From Shinisaurus crocodilurus (lineage: Eukaryota; Chordata; Lepidosauria; Squamata; Shinisauridae), in NCBI GenBank assembly GCA_021292165.1, contig CM037877.1, positions 127,166,402 to 127,230,401 on the forward strand: a stretch of DNA of 64,000 nucleotides, given 5' to 3'. A program made the translations under genes and the position numbers. Numbering within the stretch: the stretch's first letter is position 1; each line of letters begins with the position of its first letter. The notes under the pieces are model-generated. The model was not told where the DNA came from. It worked only from the letters and a program-made list of their open reading frames with translations, and ran no database searches. Positions 51,176-62,700 of the stretch are shown one piece after another.

Positions 51176-53750
51176 AGCCAAGCAGGTGACATTTTGCAGG
51201 CGGCAGGAGGATCAACACCCCCAAAAGGCAGACACCCACACCCACAAACACACAGCCCTCTCTTACGTTCAGTTTGGCTCACAAAAGAGGGAAAGCCCTT
51301 TTACAGAAAAAAAGGAGAAGGAGAAGGAGAACTTGCAGATCAAAAGAGTCAAACTTTTGAACCTTACCTGTGCAGAGGAGGGCCATCAGGACCAGCCGGA
51401 GCAAAAACTCAAAAACTCCTGCAGCTCATCAGTAAGGGTCTTCCCAATTTTCCCCAAATTATTTATTTAAAAAAAAAAAAAGCAGCCACAACAAAAAGGC
51501 AGGAAGCTTTGCTTGACTAAGAATAATTATGTTGTTCTTGTTGCTTTTTTGTGTGTGTGTGTGTTAAACTAGCATTTGGACAATTGAGCTGCGAATCAGA
51601 AAGATCTTTTGCTCGAGGCTGGAGAGAGAGGTCCCTTCTAAATCTGAATATTACAGACCCTAGCAAGCCCCCCATGTGCTAGACGTTCTCACAAAGAAAT
51701 GTAGTAACAGTGATTGAAATGCAAAGATACTGAAATGCTAATTTGAGAACAACAGTTCTTGCTAGGTCTTGCCTCAAGCCTGTAATGCAGATGTGCTTAG
51801 AACACCTTTCTAATCTTGAAAAAATCATTAATTATGCTGAATGATAACGATCAGAGCTAACTCCAAAGGGGGGAAAATCGCTGCGTGTCCCTATAATTGC
51901 GGGCCGATTATCTGTTAAGGGCCTGGAGCGGCCGCTCCCACAGCCCCTATCTTAATCCGGCCATGCTTTGGATTGCTTTCACAGTAGCGGTGTTTCCAGA
52001 CAAGGCTTTTATGGTCCCACCCATCTCCCTGCCTAATTCACAGATATTTATGGGAGCCCAGACGTCACCTTCTACTTGTCACTCTCCTCACCTCACTTTA
52101 AGAAGGACATAGACAAACTGGAGAGGGTTCAGAGGAGGGCAACAAGGATGATAAAGGGACTGGAAACAAGGCCCTATGAGGAGAGACTGAAAGAACTGGG
52201 CATGTTTAGCCTTCAGAAGAGGAGACTGAGGGGAGATATGATCGCACTCTTCCAGTATTTGAAGGGATGTCACACAGAGGAGGGCAAAGATCTCTTCTCG
52301 ATCATCCCAGTTTGCAGGACACGGAATAATGGGCTCAAGTTACAGGAACCTAGATTCCACCTAAACATCAGGAAAAAATTCCTGACTGTCAGAGCAATAA
52401 GACAATGGAATCAACTACCTAGGGAGGTCGTGGGCTCTCCCACTCTGGAGGCATTCAAGGTGCAGCTGGACAGACATCTGTCAGAGATGCTTTGACCTAG
52501 ATTCCTGCATTGAGCAAGGGGTTGGACTCGATGGCCTTGTAGGCCCCTTCCAACTCTACTTTTCTATGATTCTATGATTCTATGTTTTTTTTTACGGCTT
52601 CTTCCATCTTTTCCCTTGATGTAGAAAGTCCATTAAGGAGAATAAGACAGAACAGTGGCACAATGCCTTCTGATTGCTACCGCCAGGAGCCCTCCATCTG
52701 CAAGTGCCCTAGCAGGTCATTCACTACATATACATACATACATACATACCAATAAATCCAAATGACAGCTTTGCCACAGTATAGCATTCTTATTTCGACC
52801 CTGTTCACATGACATGACAACCCACCATGGGCAGCGAGCCATAGTTGGTTGTTGTGTCGTCCAAACCCAGCCCAGATTACCCATGGTGGCTTGTTTTTCC
52901 CCAGCAAGCCACCCTGAGAACCCATGGTGAGTTGGCATGTCGTCAGATGACCGTGGTTTGTGGGCAACAGTGAGTGAGCCGCTCAGCAAAAAAAAATCCC
53001 TTGCTGCTGTTGCCAAGCTCACCCAAGGCACAGCCAGTGACAGCCGCCCCACCGATGCCCAAGTGGCATGGTGGGGCATCCATTACTGGCTCGATGCCCC
53101 CCCCCGATCGGGAACTGTTTTGGCTTGCCACCACATTCCCCCCCCCCCCGGAGATCGCTTATCACCATCTCTGTTTTGACAGTCATTGACACCCCTCCTA
53201 AGTGCCCAAGCGGCACATTGGAGGGGCTGTCAGTGGTTCACCACCTGCAATTGAGGCATATATTCCTGTCAAAAAACCATGGGGAACCCTGCCGAAAAAC
53301 CTCTGTTAAAAGGAGCTGTGCTTTTACTCTGTGCTCCAGTAAAAGGGGGTGGGCTACACTTCCCCACTTTCCTGGGCACCTAGAGACTTGGGAATGGGTG
53401 GAAAAGTTGGGGGCACTGGGACCTATCAGAGGAACACAAAAAAAACTTGAGGATCTCAGCACCAAGTGGGGGGACGACGACACAAATTCCTCCACCCTCT
53501 TTTTGCGAGCAAAGATCATTCGCATCTTTGCTTTGAATTGACAGCTCGCCTTTTGACAACTGTCAAGGCAAAGCAAAGTGCAAAACCCCCCAAACCTATT
53601 GGGACCCTCTCTGGGTCAATGTCCATGGTTGGTACCTGCTGCATTTTGACAGCAGGTACCCCACAGGACATTGTCCTAATGAGGCTTCCCATTTTCACAC
53701 CAGCGGAAATGCGCACAACTGCATCTCTGGAATTGTGCAAATCTGGCTAA

Positions 53751-53792
<42 letters not shown>

Positions 53793-56700
53793 AAATTAAT
53801 GAAACTATTTGTGCACATTTGGGGCGCAAAAAAAAGGAGAGCATGGCGAACCACTGACAGCCCCTCCAATGTGCCACTTGGGCACTTTGGAGGGGCTGTC
53901 AGTGGTTGTCAAAACGGAGATCACAAAAAACAATCTTAGGAGGAAAAAAAAGTTTAAGGGGGGGGGGGTCCAAGCCAAAATGGCTCCTGATTACAGTAGA
54001 GAGAGTGGCTTGAGCTGCAAAGTCCCCTGGGATGCCGGCTGACAGACCAAGAGGGAAGGAGTGGGGTGATAACCAAGAGTGAGACCAATCGTCTCTCAGG
54101 TGCACAGTGGGTTGTTCTTGCAACAACCAACCCACTATGGCTTATTGGCAGGATGGGTTGGCGTGATGTGCGAACCTGCCCATTCTCCCTGTGTATGTCC
54201 TTCTGTCTTTTTTCAGATCTGATTTGTGTAAAATCTAATTGTAGTGCCAAACTGTCCAGTGTGAATTTGCATCAGTAAGGAAGTGCTATTGAGGTTTTTC
54301 AGGGCTACCGTACCTATACCAAAGGTATACCTATACCTTACAGCTTCTACCTCTGTAACTGCTTCCTGGTAATCAGGGATACAGCCTTACTGAACTGCTC
54401 TTTAACTGACCCTCAGTTGGGCAGTTCCTGTTCCCCGTGCCATTGGGAAAGCTTTAATTACTGGTCTTAAATCCAATGCCGCGTGAGTGAACTTCAGCTC
54501 ATGCAGTGGGACTTCCTCTTGATCTCCTCCCTCCTGCAGCACCCACCACGCCTTCCCAGTCTGCTCCAGGTGGTCTCCCTCTCCCAGCCGTCTGGAGCAG
54601 ATCTGGGGGCATGTGGGGTCTGCAGGAGGGAGGGGGAAACTGTTCTGCCAGCAGTTTCCATTCTGCTGGCAGACATTCAGGGTTGAATACAACTCACAGC
54701 TTCCTTTCACTAATTTTATTTATTATATATTAATATTAATATTAATATTAATATTAATATTAATATTAATATTAATATTAATATTAATATTAATATTAAT
54801 ATTAATATTAATATTAATATTAATATTAATATTAATATTAATATTAATACCCTGCCTTTCCCCCCCACAAGGATCCCAAGGCGGCTTACATAATCCTCCT
54901 CCTCCTCCTCTCCATTTTATCCTCACAACAACCCTGTGAGGTAGGTTAGGCTGAGAGTCAGTGACTGGCCCAAAGTCACCCAGTGAGTTTCATGGCCGAG
55001 CGGGAGAGTAGAACCCAGATCTCCAAATGTTTGTCCTTTTCTTAGTGTGAAACAGCACTATTTTGCACTAAGAACATTAAATTGAGAAGTAATCACAGAT
55101 AATCAGATTCTTTGGATCACAGTAGAGTCCAAGTCCTTCTTGGCCAACGGGAGGGACTCTTGAACAACTCACCATACTGGGTGATGAAGGCAATGCAGCT
55201 GTTCACAATTATGGGGATGCCACCCCTGCTGAGCTGCTGATCTCGCAAGGCGTTCCCCTGGCCTCCTGCTGAAGCCTGGATAGCCGTGCACCACGCGGAG
55301 AAGTCCAGCCGGCATGCGCCTTGAAGACAGAACGTCCTACAAATGAAGACGAGAGAGAGTGAGTGGGACTGCTAGGACAGGTGAGCAGATGCTCCCTCCT
55401 GCCCCCTGCCAGAGCAGTATCTACCCATCTCCAGAGTTTTGGCCCTATCTGTCCACCATGGCATCACTGTTTCTTACCCTGGGATTTTCTTCCTACAGCT
55501 CCATCATCTCCAGAACTATATCCCTTACCCCGTCATAGTTAACACTATTTCATTGGCTCCACTGAGACCTGTATTCCTGGGCATCACCCCCTCTAATTAC
55601 CAGCACTCCCTTAATACTGTCTTTTGCAACACAAGATTGTTATACTGTCTCTCATTAACCCTTTGTGTGTGTGTGTGGGGGGGGATTCTTTTATTGCCAT
55701 CTCTAAAGCCATGGCACAGACTATGTTCGTTCTGGACCCAGACATATCCTATCTCCTGCTCCACTCTGCTTGCCGGAGGGAGGAAAATAAAACAGCAGAG
55801 AAATAGGGAAACTTCAAAGCTGTTTAAGTGACTCATAGAGGATCCCTGAACCTGGAAGGGACGGCGGCGGAGGTAAAGGTAGTGAGCAAAGTCTTCATCA
55901 TTAGGGACACTGGTGGAAGGTGTCACTGAAAGCAAAGGCTCCGGCACCTCATCTTCTGGGCCACTATGGACGCTTGCCAGAGGAAGGAGCTGCTGCCGGC
56001 CCATTCTCTGCTGTTCTTCCGCACCACCATTCTAGATGGCCAGAGGAGGGTGGTACTGCAGCCAGCAGCTCAGCAAGGCTCAGGGGATACAAGGGCCCAG
56101 CCGGGTTCTACCTAGGCCTGTTAAGCTGCTGACTCTGGTTTGGCTTGTTAGTCTGAACAACTCCTTGCCTAAGCTGAACTTGGTCTCTGCTACTCATTCC
56201 ACAGTTCAACTACCAGCTTGCCTGGAGACCTAGTGATTGGCAAGTGTCTCAGATTTTGTAGGACAGCAAGCAGCTGCTACAGGTAGCCACGTTTTGAGTG
56301 GTGGATTTATAGAAAGAGCAAGAGGGTGACACAGTTGCTGAGGACCAGGATTTCATCGCTCAGGGCCTGTTTGTGCCATAGGAATTGTAAGTGTCACAAG
56401 AAGTTTACTGGCTGACTTCTATTCCCGAGCTAGTGAGGCTGAGGCACTTCTTTGTCTGATGAGCTTTTGAAAGCTCCCTTTCTTCCCATCAGCCCTGGAA
56501 CAGAGAAGCCAAGTAAGGTGGGCAAAAACAGGGCACATCAGTACCCCTGCACTGTCCAACCAGTATCCATTCCTCCAATTTCCCTGCAGGGTGACTCCAC
56601 CTGCAGACTAGATAATAGCCCATCAGGATGGGATGGTGGGGAAGGGGGAGGGGCTGTGCGTGTGTGTGTGTGCGCGCGCGTGTGTGTGTGTGCACACGCG

Positions 56701-59700
56701 CGCGTGTGTGTGTGTGCGTGTGTGTGTGTGTGCAGTGCAGCCCAGCCCAGCCCAGTTGGCTTTCTCTGTGAGGAAGGTGCTGGAGCATGAGAGAAGGCTG
56801 CAGGTTCACTTGGCCTTTTCACACAGACCAGCTCCCAACTGCTATTATTCCATTTCCATCCCTCCATCCTGCTAGAAATCTCTTCACAGGGAGAGCTGGG
56901 ATTTGTCCTGTGCGATTATCTGAGGGCCCTTCCTCCTCACACATCTCACCGCCCCATCTCCACCAGGATCAGCATTTCCTTCTTTTCCGGGCCTTCAGCA
57001 AGGGGAACAACACCTACAAAGAAGCAGTAGAAGGAGAACTCAGACATGGGCTCTATGCAGAAGTGTGTGAGCCAGGCACCTTGAGCCAAGCCCACGTGGG
57101 ATTCTGTCCATAACCAGCAATTTCGGTAAAAACCGAAACGCCCCCACCCTTTAAACTTACAAACAATTAAATGCTGGTGATAGTATATGGGCCCCTCTAG
57201 ATGTGAGGGAGGGGAGCACAGCCCTTCCCTCATCTGCCAGGGAAGGGACTGGACTCACTGAGCTCCTGAAGCTGCCGCAGGTTGATACTGTCCTCAGCTG
57301 CTCCCTCTTCTCCTGGACAGATGAAGAGGTGAGATTTCTGGAGGATGAAGAAACCTTGCAGCCACTGATTGGGATTTAACATGGACTTGTAGCAGAGCCT
57401 GCCCACCCTCTGGAATTCGTAGCCCAACAGACAGTGACAACTGAGAGGGGTGAACCACTGCAAAGGAAGGAGATGTCAGCTCTGGAGAAGCACTTGAAAA
57501 GAACACACAGGCCCTGTAAATGTTGGCCTCAGCATGCAAACTGGATATGGGCATATGGCCTCCTGTGACTGACTGGGATGGTGTTGGACAGGAAAGGGAG
57601 ATGGATGTGACATGAACCTGGATGGGATGCACCTGGCATGAAACTATGAGAGATCTACCACATATGGGATGCAGGCCTACCAGAAGGCAGGCAAAAGCAG
57701 CATTACCGTCTGGGCCTGGGGTTCACAGTGCACCAGTGAAGGATGTAGATCATTGTGCTAGGACTGTGTTCTCCAACCTTGGGTCCCCAGATGTTTTTGG
57801 CCTACAACTCCCAGCATGCCCCAGCCAGCTACGCTGGTTGGGGCATGCTGGGAGTTGTAGGTCAAAAACATCTGGGGACCCAAGGTTGGAGAACATTGAG
57901 CTAGGAAGAGGAGGTGCCCGTGTGCAGGAAGTACTGTAAGTGGACCTCCCGATGCGCTGAGGTTCCAGTGGAATGCTGTTATTCCCTGCTATTACCTTGC
58001 CAATGGCACTGGCCCAGGACTTCAGACTGTCTGGCCCATCAGCCCCCAACTGCTGGATGCGTTCACCGCCCAGAGACAGCTCCAGCGTGAAGCGGAACCT
58101 GTTTGTAGCAGATGAAGGTGTCACAGAGAGTGGGTGGCCTAGAGAAGAAACGGCTCCACTTTTAGAGCCCAAACTGACAAGACATGAAACCACAGCACTG
58201 GGGGCATTTAACTCTTTGATCTCAATTGAGTTCCACCACCCTAACCTCCTGCTGCTATTTTTGCCACCAGGGATTTGTCCTCAGCAGGACATATAGCTGT
58301 TTCCGGGGGCAATTTAGACTGGGGAAATGGTGCAGGCACAAGAGTTAACCCCCACCCCCCAGCACCATCGGCCCAATCCAATTTCAACCCCTGCTCCAGC
58401 TGTCTTCAAGACAAATAGAATTAGTCAGAGGATCCAGTCACAAATCTGCATCTTGTCTAGTTTGGTCTTCAGGCACACCCTGGGCATGGCTTTTAAAGCA
58501 GATCAAGAGTGGCTAGGAACCCCACAAGCACGCCACGAAGGTAAGGAGTTTGTCCCAACTCCTGCTATGCAGGAGCATAGTGCTTGTGAACACTGGGCTG
58601 ACCTGCTAATTAACTCATCCACTTTAACACAGACAGTAAATTCCAGGTTGAATTTACTACCATCAACGGCCACTTTAAACAATCCGGACTGACAATAACC
58701 AAACAGGAAGTGGTTTAAAGTACTAATCTAAAGAAATAATCCAAGGATTGTTCTAGGCTGGAGGTGGGGAATGTGTGGCCCTCCAGGTGGTGTCGGACTG
58801 CAAATCCCATCATCCCTCACCACTGGCCAGGCTGGCTAGGGCTGATGGGAGTTGCAGTCCAGCAGCATCTGCAGGGCCACACGTTCCCCAGCCCTGAACT
58901 AGCTTTTCCAAGCCAGTTATTTAGAGTTGACATTAATGCAGAGCAGGAGCAAGGGCAACCACAATAAAGGAGGGCAAACATCTTGACAATTAGGAGTGCC
59001 ATATAAATGACAAGTAGTAGCATGAAATGCTTGTTGGCCACCAGGGACTGCAATTCATGGCACTTTGGACACCTCTGCAGGGTCTCGCTAGAGTCCCCTG
59101 TGGCACACCTGCTTCAGCTCCTCAGAAATAGCAAGAAGCACAGGAAGGAAGAATGTGGCTGCTATAAGAAGGTGCAGATGTGCCACGCGAAAGCAGACCT
59201 AGAGCCTGGTGCAGATAAGACAACATTTCAATATTTTGCCCAATTGCCTAAGGTGGTCTCAGGCCCAAGACCTGGAAACCCCTATCAGATATGGATCCTG
59301 AACCTGGTTGCCTAAAAATCGAGTGTGTGGTTGGGGAAAAGATGGAATTACTCTCTGCAGTTCTAGAGTCTTGGCTCAATGTGAAGCAGCATTGCCACAT
59401 TATCAACTTGGAATCCACATCTCAGAGCCTCAAAATTCCAGATGTGTTTCTTTGTTCAGAACAGGAAGCGGGGCAGAAGAAGGGTGGGGCTTTCCTCTAT
59501 CAGCTTCTGTCTATGAAAGGGAAGGATACAGAGAGCCAAGAGAGATTTCCCAGTTAGTTTTTTGTATTTCCTCACATACTTTTAGAACTTTTTTGCCCCC
59601 CCCCGAATTTAGAAGTCCTTTCTTGCTAATTTTAAATTCAAAGCAACCTCTGATTTCCTTATAATTAATTCAATTGTACCTCAATTGCATATTGCACCCT

Positions 59701-62700
59701 AGGGTCTTCAATCACTGCCTTCTCCAGGCAGTTAGCAGACTGATTCCATACCCAGATAACATTGGGCTTCTTTTAAAAAGAGGGTTTGATTTTTTTGAAG
59801 GCATTCTGGTGGCCTAGATAGCAGATGGTGGCAACATACTAAGGTTTTTGTACATATCTGATCCTTGTTCAAGGGGAGGGGGGCATGCATGGCAGGGCCT
59901 CCAGCTGCCACGTGGTTCTCTGCCTTGCTCAACAGGGATGAGTCCAGTGCTGTCTCATTGTGTGGCACCATCACCAGCCACGCAAATGTGACCTTACTTG
60001 GGCAGGGATTCAATTGAGGAATAATCTGAATAGCAAGAGAACTAAACATGTCATATTTCTACATACCTGTCTGAGGAGCCAGAACTAGCCAGTGTCTCTG
60101 TCCTGTTCACACCCAGTGAAATTCACATCAGCCATTTCTATCTTCCCCACTGGCTCAAAGCTCCTATCCGTCTCATAGAAGAGGAAAAACTTCTCCAGTG
60201 AGCACCAGACTCTCTGAAATTCTACATGTGAGAGACCATTAGCCAAAATCAATACCCCACTATCCATAGGCCATAGGACCCTGCCCATACCTCATACTTA
60301 CCCTCTCTGCTCTTCTTGGTGACTGTGAGTTTTGCCATGGCTGGGGCCTTGTACAGGTAGCCACAGTGGGCAACTGGTTGTGTGATCTCATTGTAGACTC
60401 CTTCTGGGCTCAGTGCCTCCCCACCAAGTTTGCCTGTCAAATGCACAGAATTCATGTATCTGATTTCAGGAATACCTCTAAATGGTTATATTTATAAAAG
60501 ATTCTGGTAATGAAGCAGGTAAACACATACAGACAAATATCATGCTCTGTGGAACTGAAAAGAAACTCAGTAACTGACAAAACTGACCGTTTTATAGTTA
60601 AAAAGTTTAAAAAAAACATGTTAAAATATGTATTTAATTTAAGAATCATAATTTGTCTTTATCCAACGCCAGCTTGTAAAGTCCTATAGTTTGCTTTAAA
60701 TTTCCAGAGGGTAATTTTGCGGGGCACAAACGCGCGCGCACACGCACACACACACACACACACACTCATTTGACATTTAAAGGATTTCCTGCTGAGTCTG
60801 GCTGATGTCAGGAAGACAATACATAACAATGCAATTTGGGAGTGTCAGCAGGGAATGATGGGGTTTGATTAAATGGATGTGGCCAATGAAAGAAATTATT
60901 CTCCCCGCCTATAAATTTTATCTCTGTCCCACACACACAACACACACACACTGACAGAGTCCCCAGTTACCTGGGTAGCTCCCTTGCTGACCCTGCCCAC
61001 TGTTGCACCAGGGCTTGGTCTTCAAAGCGACACTGCAATCTCCCACCTCAGTTTCCAGGGTGGTTGCAAAGAACTGCAACATTGTCTTCAGCAGTCCAGG
61101 CCCAGATACAGCTGCACACAGAGCCTGAGAAAAGGAAGGCTAACAGTGGAACTACTCAAGATAAGATAACCATCTGCTACAGGAGCATCAAGCACTGCAA
61201 ATCCAAGCCCCAGGAAGAGATGGCTCAAGAGCCCCCCAGGACAGGTAGCTCCAAATTGGCAACAAATGTCAGTGTACTGGAAGAAGCAAAGACTACTAGC
61301 ATTGAAAAAATTATCCTTCAACGCCAACTTCAGTGGACCGGTCATGTTGTTCGAATGCCTGACTGCCGTCTCCCAAAGCAGTTACTTTATTCCCAACTCA
61401 AGGATGGAAAGCAGAATATCGGTGGTCAATATAAGAGGTTTAAAGATGTTCATAAGGCTAATCTAAAAAAATGCAATATAAACATCAAAAACTGGGAAGC
61501 TCTGGCCCATGAACAATCTAACTGGAGGTTGGCCTTTCACAAAGGTTCTATGGACTTTGAAGAAGCCTGAGTGCAAGGTGAAAGGGAGAAACGTGCTAAG
61601 CGAAAAGCACGTCAAATGAATCCTTTACAGGACCATCTTCCATCTGGTAACCTGTGTCCTCACTGTGGGAAGCTGTGTGTGGATCTAGAATTGGCCTCCA
61701 CAGTCACTTACGGACCCATCGCTAGAGTCTACACAATTTTCTTTAGAATTTTCCTCCTTTTAAAATCATCTTTTTGTAAATTTTTATCCTGGAAGACAAT
61801 CTTATTCGGTCACGAGTGATCGCCTGACTGACTGACTGGCTCACAGAATGACGAAAGGCCTCTCTCCTCCTGCCTGTGCAGATTCAAGGTCCCATGTGGG
61901 ACAGTGTAATGGAATTCACATGTGGGAATCATAGCCAATGCATTGCTCCCTCAGATCCTCAAGAGAGATTCTTCAATACATAAAGACTTGTATGATGGGC
62001 TTACCTGCAAGACCTTTTCCTGGCTGCTGTAGTGCGGGTGTGGCATGCGGTAGCGCCCATAGCGGTACTTGTAAGCGATGAAGTCTCGTCTCTGCTCAGC
62101 ACTGGCATCTGGGTACAAGGCCTCAGAAGGGGGGACGTGTGCTGCCCAAAACTTGTTCACTTGCTCATTCCCCAGCATGATGAACAGCTTTAGGAGAGAG
62201 GGACAGAGTGACAGGGCAGATCAAAGAGGAAGTGCACCTCACCCCAGAATGTTTGCACCTCAAGAATCCCAATTTACAATTAGCTTCCTCAATCCTTCCC
62301 TTTGACAGCTGTGGGAGTTCTACCACTTCAGATCCAGTCCCAAGCAATTCCCAGTCTCCAGGCCCTTGGAGAAAGGCTTCATACCTGAACCATTTCATTG
62401 CTCCAAATGCTTGTGTCCAGCTTCAGACTCTGAACCTTAGAAATGCTGGAGCCCAGGCTCCGGTGTTGACCTGTGGATGAAGTGAGGCTGTGAGTATAAA
62501 GCTTTGTATGGCATACATACAATCCAGCTGCAGATTGCATAGAGAGCCAGCCTCACGAAAGCAGAGCCACATCTGCAGCAGCCATGGGAACTGGCCTATA
62601 CAGAGCTGCTCATTCATGTCAGTACTGAAAATGTAAATCTCTTGGGTGGATTATTGTGGAAGCTGCTCCAATCAGGAGCAGGCACTAATCTGAGACACTG

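Noticed and set aside
54613..54939. Open frames with long Ile-Leu or Asn-Ile repeats
   Set aside because: They are translations of the TTAATA hexamer array.
60061..60110. Extension of ARAP3 exon 6 to a CAG/GTATGT donor near 60066
   Set aside because: Needs read-through of an in-frame TAG and does not keep phase with exon 7. The GTGAAC donor at 60110 gives the conserved reading.
61064..61570. 168-codon plus-strand frame crossing ARAP3 exon 4
   Set aside because: The first part is antisense to ARAP3 exon 4; only the part after about 61142 is LINE-derived. Not one gene.
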